From Winogradskya humida (GTDB taxonomy: Bacteria > Actinomycetota > Actinomycetes > Mycobacteriales > Micromonosporaceae), in the NCBI RefSeq assembly GCF_016862215.1, contig NZ_BOMN01000067.1:38234-102233 (forward strand): 64,000 nt of DNA, read 5' to 3'. Each line of letters begins with the position of its first letter. Positions within the stretch are counted from its first letter, which is position 1. This document shows positions 34,815 to 42,719 of the stretch, one piece after another. Position numbers and translations under genes: made by a program. The notes beneath the pieces are model-generated. The model ran no database searches. It was not told where the DNA came from and saw nothing but the letters and a program-made list of their open reading frames with translations.

Positions 34815-34829
34815 CGCCATGGTGGATGC

Positions 34830-35771
34830 ATGGACGGCGAGACGTACTACTCGATCGGAGACCTGGCCCGGCGCACGGGCCTGTCGATCAAAACCATCAG
34901 GTTCTACTCCGACAACGGCATCGTGCCGCCCACGGAGCGCAACTCACGAGGCTACCGGCGCTACAGCGTGGACGCAGTTGCACGTCTGGATCTTGTGCGC
35001 ACTCTCCGTGACCTCGGCCTGGACCTTCCCACCGTTAAGAAGGTCGTGGACCGGGAAATCGCGCTGCCCGACGTAGCCAGAGCCCACGCCGACGCGCTGG
35101 CCGTCCAGATCAAGGCACTGCGGCTGCGCCGCGCAGTGTTCACCGCCGTTGCCCGACGAGGATCCACGCCAGAGGAGCTGGACGTCATGCAGAAACTGAT
35201 CAAGCTTTCCGAGACCGAGCGTCAACGCATGATCAACGAATTCATCGACGCCGCGTTCGGGGACATGGAAGCCCACCCCGAGTTGGAGGGCATCGCCCGC
35301 ACGATGACCCCGGCTGAGCTTCCCGACAATCCCGACGCCGACCAGGTCGAGGCATGGGTCGAGCTTGCGGAGCTGGCTCAGGACCCGGAATTTCGAGCGG
35401 GGGTGCGCCGCATGGCCGAACACCACGCCGCCGACCGCGCCGGCGGAGCACCTGGTGTTCACCGAGATCCCGTGGCCACGGTCCGCGATCTCGCCGGCCC
35501 GGCTGTGCAGGCCGGTGTCGACCCGGCGTCCCCCCATGCCGACAGCGTCATCAGGGCGGTAACGCAGCACTACTCATTCGCCTGCGGCCACCCGGACGAC
35601 GCCGACCTGCGGCGACGCCTGCTCACCCGGCTGGAAACCGCGAACGACCCCCGCCGCGAGCGATACCTCCAGCACCTCTCCGTCATCAACGGCTGGGCTC
35701 CGCCGGACGACCTCGCTCCCTCCCTCAACTGGTTCATCCAGGCCCTCCGCGTCCGTGAACCCGCCGCCTAG
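34830..35771 (+). CDS. MerR-family transcriptional regulator
   Basis: 313 aa from the ATG at 34830, where MerR homology begins (YYSIGDLARRTGLSIKTIRFYSDNGIVPP). The winged helix-turn-helix occupies about 1-70, a dimerisation helix follows to about 120, and the C-terminal 190 residues are a helical effector domain longer than in metal-sensing MerR and without clustered cysteines, which suggests an organic ligand. It is divergent from the MFS exporter, its probable target. Confidence 0.9.
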   Translation: MDGETYYSIGDLARRTGLSIKTIRFYSDNGIVPPTERNSRGYRRYSVDAVARLDLVRTLRDLGLDLPTVKKVVDREIALPDVARAHADALAVQIKALRLRRAVFTAVARRGSTPEELDVMQKLIKLSETERQRMINEFIDAAFGDMEAHPELEGIARTMTPAELPDNPDADQVEAWVELAELAQDPEFRAGVRRMAEHHAADRAGGAPGVHRDPVATVRDLAGPAVQAGVDPASPHADSVIRAVTQHYSFACGHPDDADLRRRLLTRLETANDPRRERYLQHLSVINGWAPPDDLAPSLNWFIQALRVREPAA

Positions 35772-35805
35772 GAGCTGAGATCAGGACACGGGGTGGGATC
35801 CGGGT

Positions 35806-35859
35806 AAGGGCTGAGACCGCGGCAAGGGCTGAAACTGCGGCAAGGGCTGAGATCTGTCA
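35806..35859. repeat. 18-bp tandem repeat, three units, ending on a stop codon
   Basis: Units aagggctgagaccgcggc, aagggctgaaactgcggc and aagggctgagatctgtca. The last three bases are the stop codon of the convergent minus-strand gene. Confidence 0.85.
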
Positions 35860-36453
35860 GCGGCGCCAGGGTGCGCGTTGGCCTTGGAGCCACCACTGCA
35901 GTGACTGGGTGACGCGGGGCAGGACGACGTACGTCATCAGAGGGGTCAGGCAGAGCGTGGAAACCAGTGTTCGGAGAACGACATTGATGTCCGCGAGGAG
36001 GTGTCCGATGGTCACAGCGGCCAGCAGGCTCAGCGGGAAGAAGCCCACCCAGATCGTCACCGCCTGCTTCCAGCGGGGCGGCGGAGTCGGGGCCGGGGTC
36101 AGGTCGTCGATCGAATGTTCCTGTGGCGGGTCGAACCAGCCTTCGATTCCTGTGCGCTTCTCGACCCGGGTGTGTTCGACCATGCCCTGGGCGGAACTGA
36201 GCCACCACTGGCGCTGGGGCGACTCCTCCCAGCCGTGCAGAGCGGCCGCGTCGGAGAACCGATACAGCATGTGCCACTCAGTGGAGCCCTGCGCCGGGCG
36301 GACCCAGCCGACCCCGAGAAATCCGGGGAAGTCCTCGGCCAGCGTCGTGCCGGCGCGAACCCACGCGAGCATCTCCGCATTTCTCGACGGATCGGCCTTG
36401 CGGGTGATCGCCACGGTGACGGCGAGCTCGTGCGGTGCGGTCTCCATTCCCAC
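35857..36453 (-). CDS. Antibiotic-biosynthesis-monooxygenase-like protein with membrane tail
   Basis: 198 aa from GTG (ATG two codons later is possible). Residues about 8-105 are a ferredoxin-like ABM domain (FLGVGWVRPAQGSTEWHMLYRFSD), and the C-terminal 70 residues hold two transmembrane helices (TIWVGFFPLSLLAAVTIGHLL and a second near 160-180). Such ABM-plus-membrane proteins are widespread in bacteria, of unknown substrate. Its stop codon closes a tandem array. Confidence 0.85.
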   Translation of the reverse strand: MGMETAPHELAVTVAITRKADPSRNAEMLAWVRAGTTLAEDFPGFLGVGWVRPAQGSTEWHMLYRFSDAAALHGWEESPQRQWWLSSAQGMVEHTRVEKRTGIEGWFDPPQEHSIDDLTPAPTPPPRWKQAVTIWVGFFPLSLLAAVTIGHLLADINVVLRTLVSTLCLTPLMTYVVLPRVTQSLQWWLQGQRAPWRR

Positions 36454-36518
36454 ATAGTGCGACGCCAGTGTTTCGGGCGTGCGGCAACCTCCCGAAGCGA
36501 GACATCCGATACACCGAT

Positions 36519-36574
36519 GCGAGCAGGCCGGTGCGAGCAGGCCGGTGCGAGCAGGCCGGTGCGAGCAGGAAGGT
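36519..36574. repeat. 14-bp tandem repeat, four units, next to NTF2-like gene stop
   Basis: Units gcgagcaggccggt (three exact, fourth gcgagcaggaaggt) end on the first base of the stop codon of the NTF2-like gene. Read on the minus strand the unit accggcctgctcgc closely resembles the 15-bp unit accgggcctgctctg of the array at 8721-8795. Confidence 0.93.
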
Positions 36575-37107
36575 CAGTCCTTGTGAACGTTGGGGTTGGT
36601 ACGGGGCAAAATCGTGCGTTCGCCCATCCTGGTCAGGGCGTTCAGCGGGGCGGTGGCGAGGCCCACGAGGCGGGCCAGAGTGGGTTGGCGTTGCCGGCGC
36701 AGCAGTGGCGGGCCGATGCCGGCCATCACGTCGGTCAGAGCGGGCAGCGGACGGCCGAAGAGAGTGATCTCCCGGATGAGCCCGTTGTCGTCCAGCCGGA
36801 TCAGCTGGGCTTCCTCGATCGCTTCGTGCCTGGTGCGGCCGTGGTAGAACAGCGCCCAGGTGTCCCCGCCGCCGGTCTGCGTGTGATAGCGAATGTCATG
36901 GATGACCTCGAAAGCGCTCGCCAGGACGTCGGTCACCTGGGCGACGCCTTCGAATCGGAACGCGGCGGTCAGTGGCGAGATCAGGACGACGTCAGGGGCC
37001 AGGCACGCCGCGGCGGCCTGCGCGTCCCCGTGCTCGCCTGCCAGCCGCCAGGATTGGATCGAGTCCCTGGTGGAGGTGCCGTCCGGAGCGGTGCCGGTGT
37101 CTCCCAT
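36574..37107 (-). CDS. NTF2-like (SnoaL-type) family protein
   Basis: 177 aa. Residues about 15-130 form the cone-shaped NTF2-like fold by pattern (SIQSWRLAGEHGDAQAAAACLAPDVV at the start, followed by alternating strands). The fold serves small-molecule enzymes and binding proteins; no catalytic residue set identifies a reaction. The C-terminal 45 residues are an Arg/Pro-rich extension. Divergent from the BNR-repeat gene across 37 bp. Confidence 0.8.
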   Translation of the reverse strand: MGDTGTAPDGTSTRDSIQSWRLAGEHGDAQAAAACLAPDVVLISPLTAAFRFEGVAQVTDVLASAFEVIHDIRYHTQTGGGDTWALFYHGRTRHEAIEEAQLIRLDDNGLIREITLFGRPLPALTDVMAGIGPPLLRRQRQPTLARLVGLATAPLNALTRMGERTILPRTNPNVHKD

Positions 37108-37144
37108 CCCGCGACGTTACCGTGGCTGAGGTAGGTTCCCGACC

Positions 37145-38200
37145 ATGACGGCGCTTCGAAAGCTTTCAATGGCCGCTATTGGTCTGGTCACCCTGACCGC
37201 AACCAGCGGCTTCACCGCGACCACCCCGAAACCGTCGTGGCGGCTCTCCGATACGGGCGTCACGGCGCGCTTCCGGGGGCTTGCTCCGGTCAGCGACAAA
37301 GTGGCGTGGGTGGCGGGTTCCGGCGGGACCATTCTGCGTACGGTGGACGGCGCTCGGAACTGGCAGCGCGTGGATCCGCCGGGCACGGCCGAGCTTCAGT
37401 TCCGGGACATCGAGGCGTTCGATGCCGACCACGCCGTCGCGCTGACGATCGGCGAGGGAGACCAGTCTCGGCTGTACGCGACGGCGGACGGTGGGCGTAG
37501 CTGGAAGGAGAGCTTCCGCAACGACGACCCCGCGGCGTTCTACGACTGCGTGACGTTCACCGACCGCCGTCACGGCTTGGCGCTGTCCGACCCGGTGAAC
37601 GGGAAGTTCCGCATCCTCGCCACGTCGGACGGCGGCAAGAGCTGGGCCGTGCAGCCGAGCACCGGCATGCCCGATGCGCTGACCGGCGAGTTCGCGTTCG
37701 CGGCGAGTGGCACCTGCCTGGTCACCGCCGACCATCTCGGCTCGGGGCGGGCCTGGTTCGCGACCGGCGGCGGCGGCGAGCGGGCGCGCATCTTCGCTAC
37801 CACGAACGGCGGCCGCACCTGGCGGGTGACCGACAGCGGCATTCCGAGCGGGCCGAGCGCCGGGGTCTACAGCTTGGCGTTCCGCGACCCGTGGCACGGC
37901 ATCGCGGTCGGCGGCGACTACGCGGTGCCGGAGAGCGCGCCGGACGCGGCTGCGACCACGCGCGATGGTGGGCGCACGTGGACCCCGGCCCGTGCAGAGC
38001 CGGGTGAATACCGTTCGGGGGTGGCATGGCGAGGTGTGACCACTGCGCTTGCAGTCGGGCCGACCGGCAGCGACATCAGCTACGACGGCGGCCGTAGCTG
38101 GAGCGAGTTCGAAGCGGGCAGCTTCGACGCGGTGCTCTGCGCCGGTGGGTCGTGCTGGGCGTCCGGCGAACAGGGTCGAGTGGCGAGGCTTCATGGGTAA
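37145..38200 (+). CDS. Secreted BNR/YCF48-like beta-propeller protein
   Basis: 351 aa with a signal peptide (about 1-25). At least six repeats of the Asp-box type (TVDGARNWQRV, TADGGRSWKES, TSDGGKSWAV, TNGGRTWRV, TRDGGRTWTP, SYDGGRSWSE) form a beta-propeller as in WD40/YVTN/BNR-like photosystem-II-stability-type proteins. Extracellular; often labelled oxidoreductase without proof. The next gene starts inside its last codons, implying translational coupling. Confidence 0.87.
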   Translation: MTALRKLSMAAIGLVTLTATSGFTATTPKPSWRLSDTGVTARFRGLAPVSDKVAWVAGSGGTILRTVDGARNWQRVDPPGTAELQFRDIEAFDADHAVALTIGEGDQSRLYATADGGRSWKESFRNDDPAAFYDCVTFTDRRHGLALSDPVNGKFRILATSDGGKSWAVQPSTGMPDALTGEFAFAASGTCLVTADHLGSGRAWFATGGGGERARIFATTNGGRTWRVTDSGIPSGPSAGVYSLAFRDPWHGIAVGGDYAVPESAPDAAATTRDGGRTWTPARAEPGEYRSGVAWRGVTTALAVGPTGSDISYDGGRSWSEFEAGSFDAVLCAGGSCWASGEQGRVARLHG

Positions 38201-38924
38201 AACCGCGAAAACAGTCGGTGGCATCGCCGCCGCGGTGGTGGCTATCTGCTGTGCGGCCGGCGTGCTCTCCTCGATCGGGGAGATGTTCGACCAGACGCCG
38301 TACATCTGGCCCGCGATCGGGGCGGCGGTGGTCGTCGCCCTGGGAGCGGCTCTGGCGTACCAGAAGGTCCAGACCGGGCGCGCGAAGCGTGAGCTGGATG
38401 CTTGGACGGATTGGGAGGACATCGGCACGGACGGGCCGTGGCCATGGGCGATGGTCCTGACCCGGACGTCGGTAGCCACGCCAACCGCGGCGTGGTCCGG
38501 CTGGGCCGACGGTTTCCCGGTCAAGGCCGGCGTGATCACCTGGTCGGGAATGGGCCTGCGGGACCTGACTGGCAAGTTCGACGGGACCGGGGTGTTCGCG
38601 TGTGTCCATCTGCCCCGGCCGCTGCCCCTGGCGGCAGTACACCTGCGCCCCGATGCGACGGGTAAGACGTTCGACGAGCGGTTCCAGGTCAAGGGAACGA
38701 TCGGGGACGTCCAGCGCATCGTGCACGTCGACAACACGGTTCCACCATGGACGATCACCGGCGTAGAGCTCTTCGTCATCGTCCCGGTCGCCGAGCCTAT
38801 CCGCCCACGCCACATCCAGGACATCGCCCTACGCGCGGCCTGGGCCGCACAGCTCGCCATCAAGGAGGTCACCACACCGGGCGGGAGTTCAGCACCCAAG
38901 CCAGGAGATGGACACGCGAGCTAG
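38193..38924 (+). CDS. Membrane protein of unknown function
   Basis: 243 aa from the ATG at 38193, overlapping the previous stop by 8 bp. Two hydrophobic helices (about 8-26 and 40-60) precede a 180-residue soluble region with no recognised family. Probably translated together with the beta-propeller protein and working with it at the membrane (inference). The stop codon lies in the first unit of a 40-bp array. Confidence 0.78.
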   Translation: MGKTAKTVGGIAAAVVAICCAAGVLSSIGEMFDQTPYIWPAIGAAVVVALGAALAYQKVQTGRAKRELDAWTDWEDIGTDGPWPWAMVLTRTSVATPTAAWSGWADGFPVKAGVITWSGMGLRDLTGKFDGTGVFACVHLPRPLPLAAVHLRPDATGKTFDERFQVKGTIGDVQRIVHVDNTVPPWTITGVELFVIVPVAEPIRPRHIQDIALRAAWAAQLAIKEVTTPGGSSAPKPGDGHAS

Positions 38925-39026
38925 GACGCACGCGTGCGAGCCAGGTACGGGACACGCGAGCCAGGACGCACGCATGCGAACCAGGTAAGGGACACGCGAG
39001 CCAGGACGCACGCATGCGAACCAGAG
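38911..39026. repeat. 40-bp tandem repeat over a stop codon
   Basis: Three units, starting at 38911, 38951 and 38991, open with gacacgcgagc and contain aggacgcacgc. The first unit carries the stop codon TAG of the preceding gene; in later units the same place reads CAG. The array fills the gap before the convergent response-regulator gene. Confidence 0.92.
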
Positions 39027-39061
39027 CGGGCCACGCAAGCGAGCGCGAGGGCGCGAGGGGG

Positions 39062-39697
39062 TTAGGAGTTCAGGTAGGTGAGGACGGCGAGGACTCGGCG
39101 GTTGTCGTCGTCGGAGGGGGGCATGGCTAGTTTGGTGAAGATGTTGTTGATGTGCTTGCTGATGGCCTTTTCGGTGATGTAGAGCTTTGCGGCGATGGCG
39201 GCGTTGGAGCGGCCTTCGGCCATTTGGGCGAGGACCTCGCGTTCGCGGCCGGTGAGGATGGCGAGGGGTTCGCGGCGGGCTAGGAGTTGGGAGACGACTT
39301 CGGGGTCCATGGCGGTTCCGCCGGCTGCTACTCGGCGGACGGCGTCGACGAACTGGCCGACGTTGGAGACGCGGTCCTTGAGGAGGTAGCCGACTCCGCC
39401 GCCGGAGCCGCTGAGGAGTTCGCGGGCGTAGAGGGGCTCGACGTGCTGGGAGAGGACCAGGATCGGGAGGCCGGGGACTTCGATGCGGGCGGCGAGGGCA
39501 GCCTGCAGGCCCTCGTCGGTGAAGGTCGGGGGGAGGCGGACGTCGACGACTGCGACGTCCGGGCGGTACTTCAGCAGGGCTGGGAGCAGGGCGGGGCCGT
39601 TGTCGACCGCTTCGACGACCTCGAAGTCGAAGGCCTCCAGGAGACGGGTCAGTCCGTCGCGGAGGAGGGCGAGGTCTTCGGCGAGGACAACACGCAC
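39062..39697 (-). CDS. NarL/LuxR-family response regulator (DesR-like position)
   Basis: 211 aa from GTG. Receiver domain 1-120 with phospho-acceptor Asp52 (VAVVDVRLPP) and Lys in LLKDR; LuxR helix-turn-helix at about 148-205 (LTGREREVLAQMAEGRSN, ITEKAISKHINNIFTKL). Its start overlaps the end of the sensor kinase gene by 49 bp, so the two are one operon and a cognate pair. Likely target is the desaturase divergent from the operon. Confidence 0.93.
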   Translation of the reverse strand: MRVVLAEDLALLRDGLTRLLEAFDFEVVEAVDNGPALLPALLKYRPDVAVVDVRLPPTFTDEGLQAALAARIEVPGLPILVLSQHVEPLYARELLSGSGGGVGYLLKDRVSNVGQFVDAVRRVAAGGTAMDPEVVSQLLARREPLAILTGREREVLAQMAEGRSNAAIAAKLYITEKAISKHINNIFTKLAMPPSDDDNRRVLAVLTYLNS

Positions 39698-40935
39698 GGT
39701 AACTCCAGGGTGACGACGGTCGGGCCTCCCGGTGGGGAGGACAGTGTCATCGTCCCATCGAATGCTGCCAGCCTGCGTTCCATCCCTCGCAGGCCGGTTC
39801 CTTTGCCGGGGTCGGCGCCGCCGTGGCCGTCGTCCAGGACGACGACGGCGAGGGTGCCGTCGTGGTAGACGATGGTGACCGCGGCTGTCTGCGCGCCGCT
39901 GTGGCGGACCACGTTGGTCAGTGCCTCGGCGATGACGAAGTAGGCGGCCGATTCGACGGGGGTCTGGGGGCGGCCCGGGAGGTCGATGTCGACCTCGACG
40001 GGCATGGACATGCTGATCGCCAGGGCTCGCACGGCGCCGTCGAGGCCGCGTTCGGCGAGGACCGGGGGATGTATGCCGCGGACCAGGTGGCGCAGTTCGA
40101 CGAGGGCGATGCCGCTGGCCTCGCGGGCCTCGGCGAGCAGTTTGCGGGCGGCGGCCGGGTCGCGGTCGAGCAGTTCCTCGGCGAGGCCGATGGTCATGCC
40201 GAGTGAGACCAGCCGGGCCTGGGCGCCGTCGTGCAGGTCGCGTTCGATGCGGCGTAGCTCGGCGGCCTGGGCGTCGACGGTGTCGGCGCGGGTGACGGTC
40301 AGGTGGGCGACCCGGAGGCGCAGTTCGGCGGCGCGGGTCGGGGCGAGGAACAGCTTCGCGAACAGCGCGTCGACCTTGCGCAGCTGCGGGGCGACGATGA
40401 GGCCGGCGGCGAGGAACAGCGCGCCCTGCGGCAACGAGAGCAGGCCCTCGCTGAAGTTCTCGATCGGCCAGTAGACGCCGTAGCCGTACCAGACATCACC
40501 GAGGTGCACCCACAGCGGGAGCAGGATGATGCCCTGCAGACCGTAGGCCGGCAGCAGCAGGATGAGTACGCCGAGAGCGGCCCCGATGATCCCGCCGGGC
40601 AGCAGCCACGCCACGTCACGCCACGTCGCCGGGTCGGTGAGGATCCACTTGAAGCGCCGCCAGCCGCCGGTCAGCGCCGGTTGTGGTTGCGGCGCGTACG
40701 GGCGGGCGATGACCACGCCGGCGCCGGTCGCCAGCCGCCGGACGAGGTCGGTGCGGGCCCGCAGGACCTTGGTCATCAGGGGCAGCGCGACCATGCCGAT
40801 GCCGGCGGCGGGGGTGAGCGCGAGTGCGACCAGCCAGAAGACGAGAAGCGGCACGTTGAAGACGGACAGCACAATCTCCAGGGCACCGACGGCGACGGCT
40901 CGCAGCCCATGGCGTACCCACGATCTCGTCTCCAT
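39649..40935 (-). CDS. Sensor histidine kinase (HisKA_3, DesK-like position)
   Basis: 428 aa from the ATG at 40935, preceded by AAGGA. The first 200 residues carry several transmembrane helices in the layout of the actinobacterial membrane sensor domain. The phospho-acceptor is His at about residue 235 in ERDLHDGAQARL; the ATPase part has EALTNVVRHSGA, LDDGHGG and GTGLRGMERRL. It should sense a membrane or envelope signal and phosphorylate the overlapping LuxR-type regulator. Confidence 0.92.
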   Translation of the reverse strand: METRSWVRHGLRAVAVGALEIVLSVFNVPLLVFWLVALALTPAAGIGMVALPLMTKVLRARTDLVRRLATGAGVVIARPYAPQPQPALTGGWRRFKWILTDPATWRDVAWLLPGGIIGAALGVLILLLPAYGLQGIILLPLWVHLGDVWYGYGVYWPIENFSEGLLSLPQGALFLAAGLIVAPQLRKVDALFAKLFLAPTRAAELRLRVAHLTVTRADTVDAQAAELRRIERDLHDGAQARLVSLGMTIGLAEELLDRDPAAARKLLAEAREASGIALVELRHLVRGIHPPVLAERGLDGAVRALAISMSMPVEVDIDLPGRPQTPVESAAYFVIAEALTNVVRHSGAQTAAVTIVYHDGTLAVVVLDDGHGGADPGKGTGLRGMERRLAAFDGTMTLSSPPGGPTVVTLELPCVLSSPKTSPSSATD

Positions 40936-41044
40936 GTCCTTATTGTCGGCCACCGGGGCCTGCGGAAACAGGGGTGCTAGCCCTACCAGGGGTGGGGACC
41001 TCACACTCCTGTCGATGGCATCGGCGCGCGGAAGCCTGAACGGT
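40936..41044. promoter_or_regulatory. Divergent promoter region of kinase and desaturase
   Basis: Two direct copies of AGGGGTG (40970-40976 and 40988-40994) lie 18 bp apart, with an imperfect dyad centred on GCTAGC between them. They are candidates for response-regulator binding. The desaturase start at 41045 has GGAAG upstream. Confidence 0.4.
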
Positions 41045-42085
41045 ATGACAACGACGACGGAACGGCCGCGCACGGCGGCCGGCAGCGACTTCGCCGAGCT
41101 TGGCCGGCGAATCACCCGGGCGGGCCTGCTGAACCGCAAACCCGCCTATTACGCGTTGCGCATCAGCCTCGTGGCCCTGACGCTCGCCGGCGGGTGGGCC
41201 GCGTTCTTCGCGCTCGGCTCCTCCTGGTGGACCCTGGCCGTCGCCGTCTTCCTGGGCATCGTTTTCGCCCAGGTGGCGCTGGTCACCCATGACCTCGCCC
41301 ACCGCCAGGTCTTCCGCACGAGCACCCCGAGCGCCCGCGCCGGCGTCCTCGCCGCGAACCTGCTGATCGGCATGAGCTACGGCTACTGGCAGGACAAGCA
41401 CACCAAACACCACGCGAACCCGAACCACGACGACCTCGACCCCGATGTGACCCCGGCCGTTCTGGTCTGGTCCCAGGATGCGGCCGCCGAGCGCAAGGGC
41501 ACGTTCGCACGCTGGCTGACCCGCAACCAGGCGTGGCTCTTTTTCCCGCTGACCACCCTGCTGAGCCTGAGCCTGCGCAAGGACAGCATCCGCGCCCTGA
41601 TCAACGGCCCGGTAAAACATCGCGCCCGGGAAGCGGCGCTGCTGTCCCTCCACATCATCGGCTACCTCGCCGGGCTGCTCCTCGTGCTCAGCCCGCTGCA
41701 GGCCCTCGCGTTCTTCGCCGTGCACCAGGCCGTCTTCGGCCTCTATCTGGGCATGACCTTCGCCCCCAACCACAAGGGCATGCCGCACCCCACCGGCGAT
41801 GAGGACTTCCTGCGCAAGCAGGTGCTGACTTCCCGGAACGTACGCGGTGGGTGGCTCACCGACATCGCCCTCGGCGGCCTGAACTACCAGATCGAGCATC
41901 ACCTGTTCCCGTCGATGCCCACCCCGAACCTGCGCAGGGCCCAGCCGATCGTCCAGGCCTACTGCCAAGAAATAGGCGTGTCGTACGAGGTCACGGGCTT
42001 GATCGACTCCTACGCCATCGCCCTGCGCCACCTGCACGACGTGGGCGCACCGCTCAGAGCGACCCCGGCTCCCCCGTCTCGATGA
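41045..42085 (+). CDS. Acyl-lipid fatty acid desaturase
   Basis: 346 aa. Three histidine boxes are intact: HDLAH near residue 83, HTKHHANPNH near 120 and NYQIEHHLFPSMP near 284; these hold the di-iron centre. Four hydrophobic helices place it in the membrane. The QxxHH third box marks front-end or acyl-lipid desaturases. An upstream in-frame ATG at 41015 lacks a ribosome site. The gene is divergent from a sensor kinase/regulator operon, which suggests control by membrane state. Confidence 0.92.
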   Translation: MTTTTERPRTAAGSDFAELGRRITRAGLLNRKPAYYALRISLVALTLAGGWAAFFALGSSWWTLAVAVFLGIVFAQVALVTHDLAHRQVFRTSTPSARAGVLAANLLIGMSYGYWQDKHTKHHANPNHDDLDPDVTPAVLVWSQDAAAERKGTFARWLTRNQAWLFFPLTTLLSLSLRKDSIRALINGPVKHRAREAALLSLHIIGYLAGLLLVLSPLQALAFFAVHQAVFGLYLGMTFAPNHKGMPHPTGDEDFLRKQVLTSRNVRGGWLTDIALGGLNYQIEHHLFPSMPTPNLRRAQPIVQAYCQEIGVSYEVTGLIDSYAIALRHLHDVGAPLRATPAPPSR

Positions 42086-42491
42086 ACCGGATCACGGCAC
42101 GGCGCAGCTGGTCGAGGAAGTCCTTCAGGTCCTCGGCCACAGGCTCGAACTCGCCGTCCCGTGACGCCGTTCCCGAACGCCAGACCGTGCCGTCGGCTCG
42201 AACGGCGAAGAGAATCCCACCGCCGTCGCTGGCGAACACCCCACCGGAGAAATCGTGGTCGGCCGGGTGGATCCAGTACCCGTTACCGACATCCGGCAAC
42301 GACACTTCCTCGATGACCCGGTAGAAGTCGATCAAGGAATGGGGCACCGTGGCGTCGACTTCACCGGACGTCGCGGCCACGATCCGGTTGTCACCCGGCG
42401 GATAACCGTGAATGCGCTCGAAGCCCGCGAAGAATGGCTGCAGCCTGGAATCAAGGTCGTCCCGCCACGCCGCCAGCCATTGAGGATCCAC
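42054..42491 (-). CDS. SMI1/KNR4 (SUKH)-like protein
   Basis: 145 aa from a GTG that lies one base after the 3' end of the tRNA-like gene. The pattern ATVPHSLIDFYRVIEEVSLPDVGNGYWIHP and the later GGVFASDGGGILFAV recall SUKH immunity-type folds; the match is by eye. It is cytoplasmic and acidic. Its 3' end overlaps the desaturase gene by 32 bp on the opposite strand. No toxin gene is adjacent. It may share a transcript with the tRNAs. Confidence 0.65.
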   Translation of the reverse strand: MDPQWLAAWRDDLDSRLQPFFAGFERIHGYPPGDNRIVAATSGEVDATVPHSLIDFYRVIEEVSLPDVGNGYWIHPADHDFSGGVFASDGGGILFAVRADGTVWRSGTASRDGEFEPVAEDLKDFLDQLRRAVIRFIETGEPGSL

Positions 42492-42492
42492 G

Positions 42493-42565
42493 TCGCAGGC
42501 CCCGGTGTCGAACCGGGCTTTCCGCCCTTATGAGGGGCAGCTGAGCAGCCAGCGCTCCGCCTGCG
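42493..42565 (-). tRNA. Unusual tRNA with CAT anticodon (Met-type)
   Basis: Acceptor arms CGCAGGC and GCCTGCG pair perfectly, the T-arm CCCGG-TTCGACA-CCGGG is canonical, and the anticodon loop CTCATAA gives CAT with T33 and A37. The length is 73 with discriminator A. The D-arm (GAGC-GCTGGCT-GCTC) leaves one base before and three after it, instead of two and one, so the gene is atypical. It lacks the three GC pairs in initiator order. It could be elongator Met, an Ile2 precursor or a degenerate tRNA. Confidence 0.6.
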
Positions 42566-42579
42566 TACCCGATGATGCG

Positions 42580-42652
42580 TGCGCCACCGGGGAATCGAAC
42601 CCCGAACACACTGATTAAGAGTCAGTTGCTCTACCTGTTGAGCTAGTGGCGC
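42580..42652 (-). tRNA. tRNA-Lys (CTT)
   Basis: Standard cloverleaf on the minus strand: acceptor GCGCCAC/GTGGCGC, D-arm AGCTCAACAGGTAGAGC, anticodon loop CTCTTAA with anticodon CTT, T-arm CGGGG-TTCGAAT-CCCCG, discriminator A, no encoded CCA. It decodes AAG, the main Lys codon in such a GC-rich genome. It is 14 bp upstream of the CAT tRNA and 15 bp downstream of an intrinsic terminator. Confidence 0.95.
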
Positions 42653-42667
42653 GTGATGCGGTGCAAC

Positions 42668-42702
42668 AAAAAAACCGCCGTCCCGAACTGCGGGGGCGGC
42701 GG
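42668..42702 (-). terminator. Intrinsic terminator/attenuator ahead of tRNA-Lys
   Basis: On the minus strand CCGCCGCCCC, a seven-base loop and GGGACGGCGG form a 10-bp stem (one G-U), followed by seven T. It stands between the short Met-rich ORF and tRNA-Lys. It would end the leader transcript or act as an attenuator for the tRNAs. Confidence 0.9.
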
Positions 42703-42719
42703 CGAGCGAAACGCGGTGA

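Noticed and set aside
42493..42565. Initiator tRNA-fMet
   Set aside because: The first pair is C-G rather than the C-A mismatch, and the anticodon stem has CCC/GGG instead of GGG/CCC.
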